NCBI RefSeq assembly: GCF_010183535.1 | Contig: NC_071333.1 | Location: forward strand, 20,396,587 to 20,460,586 | Source of the DNA: Caenorhabditis remanei | Taxonomy: Eukaryota > Nematoda > Chromadorea > Rhabditida > Rhabditidae | Reading direction: 5' to 3' | DNA length: 64,000 nucleotides | Shown here: one piece after another, positions 12,010-21,659 of the stretch | Position numbering within the stretch: position 1 is the stretch's first letter | Layout: every line of letters starts with the position of its first letter | Notes under the pieces: generated by a model | What the model saw: the letters and a program-made list of their open reading frames with translations, nothing else | What the model was told of the DNA's origin: nothing | The model's database searches: none | Made by a program: the position numbers and the translations under genes

Positions 12010-12194
12010 ATACCTCATCGGCTTTATAACTTCGTTTCACAGTTGGATACCTTTCTTCGTACGTCTTTTTATTTTAAAAATCATCTTCATTGTTTTTTGC
12101 TATTTCAAAATGTTCTGTATTCAACCTTGTTTCCACCAAACTTCCTTAATTTTCTTTATTTTGAACTATTTTATTTTTTTACCTGAGAATTGCT

Positions 12195-12200
12195 AATAAA
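12195..12200 (+). terminator. Poly-A signal of F-box gene copy 2
   Basis: AATAAA in TGCTAATAAATTTTGATTGG corresponds to the signal after copy 1. Confidence 0.6.
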
Positions 12201-12507
12201 TTTTGATTGGATAAGCTGTTTGACTATAAATTGCAGAGAATAATGACACATGTCATTCCAGACATTGAAAGGTCTCCAAATGTGGAATTTTTGGAGCCAT
12301 AAACGGTCACACTTAAAATAATGCTTTAGTCTGTCAACATTCCCAGAACACTATAAAACAAATGAGTTCAGAAAATCTTCTGCAAATCAAATAGACCAGT
12401 GCGTCTCCGGACTACACCCTTGACTACTCTCTCCAATTCTCTCCTCATTTTTTTATAAGAATTGATAATTCGTTTAAATTCAACATTCTTTTAGGAACAA
12501 AAAACAT

Positions 12508-13320
12508 TCAGAAGCAAGCGAGGGAAATAGACAAAAAAAAAATAAAACTAAAATAGAATAAGAAATTGTAAGATTTAAAAATTCTGTTCATAACCATTGT
12601 GTCGTTCTCGATTACCGGACTGTAGAGAACACTTCCAAAACAGCCACAGTAATAGAGACTGACCATTTGATTAGAACTTGATTTTCTTTTCAAATTGGAC
12701 AACTTTCAGAAAACGAAGATGAATTCCACGTTTTCCAAGTGTTGTGGAATTCGCATCCATAATTAATTATAGGTCTTTACGAGGCACTTGAAAATTGCAT
12801 TGATTCCATTTGAAATTCGATACTCATCACAAATCTTCCACTCCGTCCTTCAGATGTTGTACATCTGAAAATTGTTTCATCAATTTTTCGGTTTCTTCAA
12901 AGAAAATGGAGAACTCCTCATTTCGGAGAACTAAAGATCTTGCTTGCTTTCTTTTACGTGGGTACATCATCCGATTCCCAACTCTCTTCTCAAGACATAT
13001 GTACATCCCTGTCTTTCTTTCTCCTAGACCACACTTTTTCTCCTCCGCCACCTCTAGTGAACACACACGCCACTGCAAGGGAGAACAGCGAATCAATTTT
13101 GTCATGACATCTTGCGGAGGAGGAGGTGGAAATAGTGCGGAGGCATGTGGTGAACAATAAACGCGCAGGCGGTCGGAGAAAAATGGGAGACGTGTGGTGT
13201 CCCCCGCTCGTCGACGCCTCTCGAGCTGCCCAACACACACACACACACAGAAACACACACACCTTTCCTCACTGATTAAGTCTCTCTCTCGCCATCAAGA
13301 TTTTTGGGGGACCGAAACGA
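12508..13320 (-). CDS. Repeated gene-like module G1 ending in a YYCGCF exon
   Basis: Read on the minus strand, the module has a 5' region with GACACCACAC and TTTATTGTTCACCACATGCC (about 13200-13145), an acceptor ATTTTCAG before an exon reading V-Q-H-L-K-D-G-V-E-D-L near 12855, and a last frame (12702-12508) containing Q-M-V-S-L-Y-Y-C-G-C-F-G-S-V-L-Y-S-P. Equivalent parts in the same order occur on + at 28680-29320 and on - at 20340-20990, and the last part also at 21.1 and 38.2 kb. I do not recognise the family. Exon joins are not settled, and this copy may be partly decayed. Confidence 0.35.
13205..13261. repeat. CA microsatellite
   Basis: An interrupted (CA)n run lies at 13229-13261, beside a short G+C-rich segment with TCGTCGACGCC. 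Confidence 0.8.
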
Positions 13321-13340
13321 GATTTCTAAAAGGAAAATGC

Positions 13341-14268
13341 GGGATGATTCTGTTATAACCCCCCGGAAAACTTCGTTAAACCCCCCCTGGCATAAATGTT
13401 GGAAAACCCCCCCACAAACGCTTGATCAGAGTGGTGGGGGAGCATATCAGTGTTTATCCTTTAAAGGGATGTGTGGGGGGCTCTATCAGTTGTTTGTTTA
13501 GGCTGATCAATATTTTCGAAATTGTTAATTTTTCGGGATTTTTTCGACTATTTGCCTATTTTTGGACTATTTCTTCATATTTTACCGACTTTTTAATTAC
13601 AATTCCGCTTTGTAGAGGTCGCGTCTATTTTTACACTAGAAATTTTGACAAAAATTTGAGATAATTTCTGTTATGACGTCCAAATAGGGCTTCGAAGCAT
13701 ATTTAGCAGCAAAGTGTTTTTTCAAACCCGATTTCGAATTCTCATTGTTTGAATATAGGCCCCCATCATTTGAATATAACCCCCCCACCATTTGAATGTA
13801 ACCCCCCACCGTTTGAATATAGGCCCCCACCATTTGAATATACACCCCCACCATGTGAGGGACCACTTTTCTCCATTCTCTTAGGCTTAGGTTTCTTAGA
13901 AATCCGGAAAAGCATTTGAATATACATCCCCACCATTTGAATGAGGTCCCCCACCGTTTGAATATAGGCCCCCATCATTCCAATATGCACCCCCGTACAT
14001 TTGAATATAACCCCCCAGTGGGGCGTTTTGCCAACATAGGGGTTTGGGGGTTCATAATAGAATATCGTGGGGGGTTATAATCAAAAATTTCCAGATATGC
14101 GAATAAAGCCCCCCAAATCAACGGTGGGGGGAACTAACAGATTCGAACATGTCCCCCCACCGAACAGTTCTGTTTAAGCCCCCCACCGTTTGGGCCCCCG
14201 ACTTTTGCACGGCGTGGGGGGAGGGGGGGTTTTCCAGCATGGGGGGGGGGGTATAACAGAATTTTCCC
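13341..14268. repeat. G/C-run element with inverted ends
   Basis: The left end GGGATGATTCTGTTATA and the right end TATAACAGAATTTTCCC are inverted copies (15 of 17 positions). Inside are dozens of runs of 5-12 C (left and middle) or G (right), including a minisatellite at 13745-14010 with the unit CCCCCACCATTTGAATATA in degenerate 18-22-bp steps. Comparing with the related block at 28.6-28.9 kb, this 928-bp segment is absent there, so it looks inserted. No coding content. C runs on one side and G runs on the other would let one strand fold back, and the runs are dense enough for quadruplexes. Confidence 0.7.
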
Positions 14269-15932
14269 GAAAATGCAAAATGAGCTTTAAAGCAAGTGTC
14301 TGGGTTGTTGGAATTGGGAAAACAAGAGAAACGAGTACGATTATTTGGAACATGTTACATACGTTTAGAAAAAACCAGAGCGAAAATCCCTAATTGGCAA
14401 TAACGCATCAAAAAAACACTTTTAAAAAACCACGAAGCACTTATTTTTAACGGTATACTCTACTTCCTTCTTGCAAACAATTATTCGTCACTCTCATAGT
14501 AGTTATCGAGACAAATGCTTGGAGAACATGTTTTTGAATCAAATATACCTACTTCCTTTACGCGTTGTCTCAAGTCTCGGACCTACACAAAATTTCAATT
14601 AAAATCGTTTGACTGTTCCGCAGATATACCACACCGAGTACGACCATTTTCGCTACCTGGCTTTTCTGAAAACTGTTCAGTAACTACGAAGAAACGTCAG
14701 ATGTACGGAAACAAGGATAGAGGAAAAGATCACCTGTGGTCCAAGGTAGAATGTCATGAAGTTAAATGTTTTCTGACCATGTTGCAACTGGTTCCGTATT
14801 TGGAAGCATAAAAATAGTTTTTCAGTTTGTGGAGCTGAAGCTTAACATGCATGAATGCATTCGACGTTTCCCAGGTGTTGTAGAATTCAGCAACCACGAT
14901 TAGAGGTCTTGTATTTGATGAATCCGCTGATTCCATTTGAAAACCGATTAATTTTCCATCGTTTTAATGCAAATGGGAAGTTTTTAAACTACTTTTATCA
15001 ACAATTGATGTTGATTTCGCTTTCAACGGTGACGAACGAGAAGGCATCTTCTTTTTGAAATCCGTAGAATTTACTGAACTGTCGTCTAACTCATTGCTTC
15101 TAGTTTTAAAAAACTAGAGTATTGAACAACATCGTAGTCACAAAAGGATATCCCATGTTGCTGGAAATGAGACGATATTCGATTCCATATTCAATTTCAA
15201 TCCGAATTGATATCACATGATTGATCCTTTGTCAGCTCTAATGAATGTTCTCCCATGACTTTATCGACTTCAGAGTTTCTATTTCAGTGTTCAAATGCCA
15301 ACTGTTGACAATTTTTCATCTGCCAATGCAGGTTTCGTAACGTTGTATTGCAACAAAAGCCTTGTGATTGAATCCAACACCATGTATGCTGAATAAATTG
15401 ATGCATTGCATATTTTTATATTGTTATGATATTTACTTACGTCTTTACTTTGCTTTCGAGCTGAATAAGACCGCAGTTATCTCTGTATCAGATTGACTGC
15501 AGAGAATTATTCTTTGGTTAAAATTTCAACTCGCTGGGTTGACATTTGAGGGACTCGTGGCATCAGGTTTGAATACAATTCAGAATAAACAAGATTTTTT
15601 CGAAACATCAGTGTTTCTGGAAAGGAGACAATATTCAATATTTAAATAAATGAAGAAAAAACTCACAGTGTTCTTCGCGTTTTGAGATCTGCTGTTGTTT
15701 AGTTGATTGTCGCTTCAAAACCAGCAGTTTTTTTTGTTTCCAGTCAATCAACAATATTCACTTCGCTCTTCCAGTGTCCATTCACGCTGTTCGTTCAAAA
15801 TCAACAAAATAAACACGTTCACCGCGAAGAATTTCTGAAAGAAACTTGTTTTCTGCCAGGAACATGTGGTATTTCTCATTAACGGTTAATTTTTTATAAC
15901 TTCTCTTGAATAACTATTAACATAAAACTCAC

Positions 15933-16104
15933 CTGATGTTTTTTGCTTATTTTTCTTTGGCAAATGCTCTTGATTTGTTCCAAACAGACGCCGACTTATC
16001 AAAACATTAGTTTCACGCCGCATTTCCCATTTTATTGTTGTTGTTGCAATTTTACCTGTAAAATCATTGAGATTTTGCACAATTAAACATACAAAATACT
16101 TACT
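15933..16104 (-). pseudogene. Exon-like half of a divergent pair (minus side)
   Basis: An exon at 16055-15933 (acceptor TTTTACAG, donor GTGAGT) reads K-I-A-T-T-T-I-K-W-E-M-R-R-E-T ... R-R-L-F-G-T-N-Q-E-H. A donor GTAAGT follows TTGATAA at 16104 for the exon before it. The plus-strand sequence 16330-16500 is its mirror copy. No in-frame ATG was found upstream, and the family is unknown. Confidence 0.35.
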
Positions 16105-16207
16105 TATCAAGTTTTCACCATTTGCTGAAAGATCCTGCTTTAGCACGCAACAAGCGACTCGTTTCTTTGGAAGTCGATAGAAAATTCAGCACAAGTGAAG
16201 AGACATC

Positions 16208-16286
16208 GCGGCCGAACGGTCGCAAACACCGTGACGCGATTTTACGTACAAAGTGAGTGATGAAAAAATATTTTATGACGTGGCAG
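16208..16286. promoter_or_regulatory. Candidate shared promoter block at the centre of the divergent pair
   Basis: GCAAACACCGTGACGCGATT, TTACGTACAAAG and AATATTTTATGACGTGGCAG occur here and, in the same order, at 26113-26190 upstream of another minus-strand gene. Conservation at two unlinked places, lying between or before exons, suggests a promoter. TGACGTGG is compatible with a bZIP-type site, but that is inference. Confidence 0.4.
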
Positions 16287-16294
16287 AGTAGAAA

Positions 16295-16500
16295 TTAAGA
16301 ATAACTGCTCGATCATTGAAGCAAATGGTACAAACTTAATAAGTAAGTGTTTTTCTGTCAAATTGTGCAAAATTCCAGTAATGTTACAGGACAAATTGCA
16401 GCAAAAACGACGAAATGAGGAGTACTATGCGAAAACCTACATTTTTGATAATTCTGCGTCTATTCGGAACAAAACAAAAGCTTTCACTGTTGAAGAATGA
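16295..16500 (+). pseudogene. Exon-like half of a divergent pair (plus side)
   Basis: A donor GTAAGT at 16343 and an acceptor near 16378 or 16389 bracket a copy of the 15933-16055 exon. The frame M-R-K-P-T-F-L-I-I-L-R-L-F-G-T-K-Q matches the minus copy (R-L-F-G-T-N-Q), but the upstream part of the exon matches in another frame. A single-base shift therefore separates them, and I read this copy as broken. Confidence 0.35.
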
Positions 16501-16860
16501 GAAAAAAACGATATGTGAGTTGAATTTTGAAAGAAGAAACAAAAAATCGGACGATCAATGAGAAATACCTCGTTTTCCTGATTGAAAACAAGTTTTTCAG
16601 ATATCCTTCGTCGTGATTCAACTGTCGAACTGTTGTAGAAACGGATGAGAACCCGACTGAAAACCGGTGTATTGTATACACAGTTTGTGATGATCCCTGC
16701 CGACAAACTAGCGAGCTGTAACTGGAAACTAAACGGCCTCTCTTTTCAAGCAATCACAGAACAACAGGTTGATGGATTACCAGTTCGATCCCAGATGCAA
16801 CTGATGACGTAGCTGTCAATGATGAAACTTTATCTATAAGTGAAGTGAGTCAAATTGTAC

Positions 16861-16960
16861 AAGTTTCTTTTCTAGTTTCAGACAAAAGTTTCTTTTCTAG
16901 TTTCAGACAAAAGTTTCTTTTCTAGTTTCAGACAAAAGTTTCTTTTCTAGTTTTAGACAA
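16861..16960 (+). repeat. Four tandem 25-bp copies containing a 3' splice-site-like motif
   Basis: AAGTTTCTTTTCTAGTTTCAG starts at 16861, 16886, 16911 and 16936 (the last with TTTTAG). Each unit carries TTTTCTAG and TTTCAG, both good nematode acceptors. A GTGAGT donor lies at about 16845 and an open frame follows, so the repeat would sit at the end of a short intron. Confidence 0.8.
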
Positions 16961-17147
16961 ACCGTGCAAGTTTTCTGTCCACGATGTCGTTCAATCTCTT
17001 AGGACTCAAGGACCGGTTTTAGATTGGAAAACGAAGTTCGGAATCATTTGGACAAAGAAAAATCGCAGTTTTTTCACAAGTATGCTTAGTGGACCGCTCC
17101 ATCAGCTACTCAAGATCTTCAATTTAATATGCAGAGTTAAGACTTAA
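16957..17147 (+). CDS. Open terminal exon after the tandem acceptors, unknown protein
   Basis: From the last TTTTAG the frame AC-AAA-CCG stays open for 62 codons to TAA: K-P-C-K-F-S-V-H-D-V-V-Q-S-L-R-T-Q-G-P-V, then D-W-K-T-K-F-G-I-I-W. Upstream, another open stretch near 16626-16707 reads V-E-T-D-E-N-P-T-E-N-R-C and ends in a stop, so the gene as a whole is not intact. It lies inside the inverted-repeat structure and may be cargo or transposon sequence. Not recognised. Confidence 0.3.
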
Positions 17148-17790
17148 CTCCACAAACTGAAAAAAAGCTGTTTTCTGTTTCCAAATGCGGGAAATCCATC
17201 AAAGTCTGCCATGGACCACAGGTGATTTTTTCCTCTATCATTGTTTCCGTACATCTGAACTTTTTCCGTAGTTATTGAACACTTTTCAGAGAAGTCAGAT
17301 GCGCACAATGGTCGTACTCCTCGGGGCGGTATATTTGCGGAACATTCACCAAATTTTAATTGTTGCAGTAAAATTTGTGTAGGTCCCAGTTTTGAAACAA
17401 CGCGTAAAGGAGGTAGGTATAATTTATTCCAAAATATTTTGTTCAAAGATTTATCTCAATAACTATTATGAGACTGGCGATCATTTCAAAGGAGAAAATG
17501 AGCTTTAAGGTTAATCATACGTGTCAAGTCTCATAGTTTACTGGAAAGAGTTGCTTGTAGCCTTCTCATCATTTTGCTCAAGTTCGATGGATGTTCAGAA
17601 AACGCCTCGGCGTAATAAAGAATTATTACAATTTTCAAAAGCTTTTACCCAGAGATGTGGGTGTTGTTCGATTTTTCTCGACGTTGTTTAATAATATGAA
17701 AGATATATATTGTGGTTTTTTGCGAGAGAAGTGAGAGAAAAGTTCTCAGAAGAAGTATTCGTTCAGTTTTAATGGTTTCCATCTGTCGGC

Positions 17791-17857
17791 GTCTGGGCGT
17801 GGTGTAAATATCGAGGGAGCCGAGTCAAACCGACCTCATTCAGTCATTCACCACACC
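17791..17857 (+). promoter_or_regulatory. Conserved upstream block of lipid-binding-like gene A
   Basis: GGGAGCCGAGTCAAACCGAC followed by CTCATTCAGTC ends about 57 bp before the ATG. Equivalent blocks precede gene B (31273-31327, minus) and gene C (49933-49986), all containing GGAGCC, AACCGAC and CATTCAG in the same order and spacing. Confidence 0.55.
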
Positions 17858-17909
17858 TTTCTGACTCCCGCTCATCGAAAAGTTCGTTATTTTGATCTTC
17901 AAGTTAAAC

Positions 17910-18677
17910 ATGATACTAAACCCTCTCCTCATACTCCTCCTATTGAGTATCATAGTCATTGGACCATCTACTGCTGAGAAATGCTGCCCGTGTCCAACTG
18001 AGAGTATTCCAACTAAATCTCCATTCCCTCAAAAATTTTATGGAACTTACGAATTCAATCGAACGGAGAATTTTGAGACCGCCAGATTAATCCACTACAT
18101 GCAAATTGAAGTGAATACCATGACAATTGTCTTTGAAAGAACGTCTGTGGCCGATGTCTTCAATTTCTTTATTGAAGTAAAGAATAAGACAATTATCAAT
18201 TTAAAAGAAAAAGAAGTTGGAAAGCCATTCGATTTTGACGGAAAACAAGTTAGTTTCAAAATTACTTTGGATTATCAATATTTTTATGAGAGACTCTACT
18301 TTCCTTGTTTTTGAACAGTTATTGTTTACCATAGAACAGTTTAAATATTGTAGAGGGAAATGTTTCTAACTCGTTCCAAATCTTAGTCTTTAACGGAGCC
18401 TAGAAATTTTTGAAATCAAGCCATCATTAAGTTTTCCATAATTTCCTTGATCTGTAAAAGATTAAAAAATTAATTTTTTCAGAAACAATTCGTATTCAGT
18501 TTGGGATCCCTTTTTTTCTACAACTTGGAATTCAACCTGCGTTTTACAGAGCTCATTTTGGTACGTTTTCTGAAATATATAGGTGAACCAATACATTTGT
18601 ATTTTCAGACGATGAATCCAACGTTGGAGGTTTCGCCAGGGGACACGCCCCATTATGTTTTCACCAGAGTAGTTTGA
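17910..18677 (+). CDS. Secreted FABP-like lipid-binding family protein, gene A
   Basis: The CDS is join(17910..18248, 18483..18560, 18609..18677), 161 residues, all three introns/exons in phase 0. A signal peptide covers about residues 1-22 (MILNPLLILLLLSIIVIGP). The mature part begins E-K-C-C-P-C-P, then F-Y-G-T-Y-E-F-N-R-T-E-N-F, M-T-I-V-F-E-R-T and V-G-K-P-F-D-F-D-G-K-Q-V. This order resembles nematode secreted fatty-acid-binding proteins (F-x-G-x-(F/Y) and S/T-E-N-F at the start, a G-x-x-F-x-x-D-G-(R/K) strand, a short C-terminal V-x-T-R strand). Two N-glycosylation motifs (NRT, NKT) are present. The 78-nt middle exon is shared exactly with genes B and C. A likely poly-A signal is AATAAA at 18815. 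The FABP assignment rests on pattern, not on a strong match. Confidence 0.7.
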
Positions 18678-18679
18678 TC

Positions 18680-20330
18680 CGAGACGACACAGAATACCAC
18701 ACGTGCATCTGTTCTTGCAGTTACTCACCAACAACTACAATTTTTAGTTTCCTTTTAGTCTCGTATTTTTGAAATTCATCATCAATTTATTTTCGGATTT
18801 TTTGGATTTGCAATAATAAAAGAAATACCCACCTGCTCTTTTTTATGATATTTACGTAGTATCACGTAACCCAGGCGCCGAGTACTTGTGGTGAAACATG
18901 TTCAAGTGGTGAAGCACTTCGTTTTGTTCAGGAATAACATAGATAATGGAAAAAATTGTGAATTCATTACTTCAATCTCATCAAATGAAGTACAGTGAAA
19001 GAATCCTTTACGATGCTAGTTTAAAAGTTACCCTTCTACAATTTAGATTACATTTCAGTCATCGATTCACTATCAAATCATTTAGTGCAGGATTGGGGGA
19101 ATTTTTGATTTCTCTTCCACTCTTTCATCAAAATTTCTCTCCCCTTCTTTTTTTCTGAACGCCAGTATATATGAAAAAAAGATGAAAAGTGAACAAGTAG
19201 TGAGCGTCTTTTACTTTTTTTCAAAAGATAGAATCGCCGTCTCGTTGTCTATCGTTTCTCGCTTTTGGGTAATCTTCTCATTGAATCGGAGGAGGAAGTG
19301 GACAGGGTTAAATAGAAAAGAATGTAAAGCGAGAAAAAAGACAAGATTAATTACTCAGTCTGTGAAGAGATTGTTATTTCTGCTGTTCCGTTAGTGACAG
19401 GGCAAGAAAAGGTAGATACTTGTGAAGAAAGAAATAGAACAACGAAAACCAGCTTATCAAATAGAGTGTTTTCGGACTTTTCAGAAAATTTCCTCTAATC
19501 ATCTGTGTTTCTCTCAAAATGTTTCCCTCTCTCAAGAGAGAAAACGCTTCTTTTAATTCTTATTTCTACTTTTGTTTCTATGCATTCGTAATGTTTCTCT
19601 AAATATTTTTTGTATGATGTGATGATGTAAGTCGTTGATTAGTGTTTTTAATTGTAAAATTATATGTATTTCAGGTTTGACCTAATGAGCTGGTCTTCAT
19701 TGTCTCTTTGCAATTATTTTTTTGGAATCAATTGGTGAAGATGGTTTGTATGATTGGGACTGAGTTCTGTTGTAAGTTTTATCGTACACATTTTTTTAAT
19801 TTCCGATATAATTTTTCAGCTTTTGGAAAACTTAGTGGATTGGGGCACAGTAGAAACTTGGAGTCTTGGTGGATGGAGGACGATCTGGGGATAAAGTGTT
19901 GAAAGGCGAGAAAGTGCATTGAGTTGGGTATAATGATCTGGAGACACTTCTGAACTCTTGAAAAAACTCTTGAAATTTAACAAATCTGAGAACTTCACTC
20001 TATTCAATGGAAAAAGAAGAATGCCGTCTAGACTATCTTCTTCTCGAAGAAGATTGTGACGACAGAACAGAAAGTGGACGCAGAGAATGTATGCTTCAAA
20101 GTGACGGATCACTCTCCGTATGCTTCCTTATTTTATACAGATTCTTTCCTACTTTTTATGTAACAAATTGAATATGTTTTTTTTGAATAGTAAAATAAAA
20201 TAAATATCCACCATCTGCTGAACTGACGCGCATATTAACAAACAAAAACAACACAACACACACAAACATCAAAAAATGAGTGATCTTTGAAGGTAGACAA
20301 GGAATTCAAATTCATTTACAGATAATGTTG
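18680..20330. other. Intergenic, pyrimidine-rich, no supported gene
   Basis: Short frames at 18946-19158 and 19182-19394 have no motif. Near 19677 a TTTCAG is followed by GTTTGAC and GGTCTTCATT, echoing the exon-like sequence at 26930 and 39105 upstream of the two Argonaute fragments. That may be a third remnant of the same leader. Confidence 0.4.
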
Positions 20331-20339
20331 AAATGAACC

Positions 20340-20990
20340 TCAAACATATGGAGTAATGTTTGGAAAATATGTTCTCATCGACGTGTCATTTTCATTCACC
20401 GGGCGGTAGAGGATTCTTCCAAAACAACCGCGGTAATAGAAACTGACTCAATTGATTTGAACTCAATTTACGTTCTGAAGAAAAAAAACGAATGTTTTGA
20501 ATAATGGCAGCATTTAATCGTTCAAATCATTCCTCATCGTCACTTGTATCATCGTTCGCTCGAGATAATTCCGCCGTTTCTCATCTTGGAAAGAATGCCA
20601 TATTGTGAGGTTGATGTTCCTAAAACTGCTTTAATGTTAACCAGAAATGTTTCGAGCAAAAACTTTTAGCCCGCATCCTGATTTCAGACTCCCCCTTTGC
20701 CGCATCAGCTCAACACTATCTTCTCCCGCTCCAAGAGTGAAACACAGATCAATATTGCCAGAACAAATTGGGACAGGAGGGAAGTTAGAGACTTAGCAAG
20801 ATACAGAAGAAGAAATAATGCGTATGTATGTGGTAAATAAAGGAGACGCAGGTGGTTGGAGAGAAATGAGAGACAAGTGATGACCTTTCCTCTGCGCGGC
20901 CTCACGCGTTTTGCAAGACACACTAACATATCTCTAGCAGCAAAGATATCAGGGGAACAAAATAGAGAATTGGAAGAATATCTGTTCACT
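20340..20990 (-). CDS. Repeated gene-like module G2 ending in a YYRGCF exon
   Basis: The minus strand carries the same order as module G1: a 5' region with CTCTCATTTCTCTCCAACCA and TTTATTTACCACATACATAC (about 20870-20815), and a last frame near 20455-20350 reading S-F-Y-Y-R-G-C-F-G-R-I-L-Y-R-P-V-N-E-N-D-T, ended by TGA after P-Y-V. Compared with G1 the nucleotides differ at many positions while the frame is kept. Exons between are not resolved. Function unknown. Confidence 0.35.
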
Positions 20991-21104
20991 GTGATAATGA
21001 TTCGAGAAAGTTTACAATAAAACTCTCTATTAGACTAAAAGAAGTGCGTGCAAAAGCTTTTAATCAAAACTATAAACTTTGAAATATCAAATCGTTTTTA
21101 TTTG

Positions 21105-21180
21105 GTCACTTTCTCTCGTCGGAGTATAGAGGATTCTTCCAAAACAGGCACAGTAATTGGAATTGACTAGTTTAATGAAA
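21105..21180 (-). CDS. Isolated copy of the YYCGCF-type terminal exon
   Basis: Minus-strand frame N-Y-C-A-C-F-G-R-I-L-Y-T-P-T-R-E-S-D, followed shortly by a stop, aligns with the last exon of modules G1-G3. No upstream partner is evident in the 400 bp before it. Confidence 0.3.
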
Positions 21181-21659
21181 ATTCAGGTGAGTTCTGAGCA
21201 CAATTTCAGAAAGAAATGAGTTAGACTATCGGGATTTCATATTTTACTTCGACACGGCTAGGCTAATGATTATTTCTTGGTCACCTCGTCATTCGAGAAC
21301 TAAATCGAACTTTTTAGAAAAAAGTTACTCATTGAGAAGTCATTTCGTCCCTTGCATTTATAATTTTCAATAACACTTAATGAGGTAGTGATGAAGACGC
21401 TTCCCAATTTTAATTTCAATATAAAAACACTCACATTTGTGTCAAAACCATACAATTCCTGTTAGATGACAGCAACAATTTCTCCAAATTGTTTCAACCT
21501 TTGTGAATTCGAGCAAGGTCTTCCAATTCAGCACAATGATTGATCGAGAGGTTTTTTTCTCTATAAATTGTGCACTCTTTACGGGAGAATATTGAAGATA
21601 CGGAAGCAATAGTAGAGAGATACTGACCTGAAGTATTAAAATGGAGTCGCACGTCTTTC

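Larger units (their letters stand above)
9210..12440 (+). repeat. Tandem segmental duplication carrying two F-box genes, plus a partial third unit
   Basis: Two units about 1571 bp apart (distance between the two start codons) contain an upstream segment, a two-exon F-box gene and a 3' flank. The upstream strings GACAGAAGATTCTAGAAAAC (9338, 10900) and TTTCCGAACCTCTGCCTATT (9427, 10998) repeat almost exactly. The downstream segment beginning near 10649 recurs at about 12240 (CATTCCCAGAACACTATAAA in both) and breaks off near 12440. That leaves a truncated third unit without its gene. Confidence 0.85.
14486..17480. mobile_element. About 3-kb structure flanked by ~280-bp inverted repeats
   Basis: The left arm (about 14486-14765) and the right arm (about 17185-17480) are inverted copies: ATACCTACTTCCTTTACGCG at 14546 faces CGCGTAAAGGAGGTAGGTAT at 17400, and GATCACCTGTGGTCCA at 14728 faces TGGACCACAGGTGATT at 17214. 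Nearer the centre a second inverted pair of exon-like sequences faces outward from about 16.23 kb. It could be a decayed DNA transposon with long terminal inverted repeats or an inverted gene duplication. A short piece of the arm also occurs at 28595-28610. No transposase motif was recognised. Confidence 0.55.

Noticed and set aside
13636..13990. Minus-strand frames with repeated G-G-x-Y-I-Q-x-V-G
   Set aside because: Direct reading of the CCCCCACCATTTGAATATA minisatellite; no start, splice sites or family.
18462..18734. 90-codon minus-strand frame
   Set aside because: Antisense to exons 2 and 3 of lipid-binding-like gene A, whose splice pattern is shared with two relatives.
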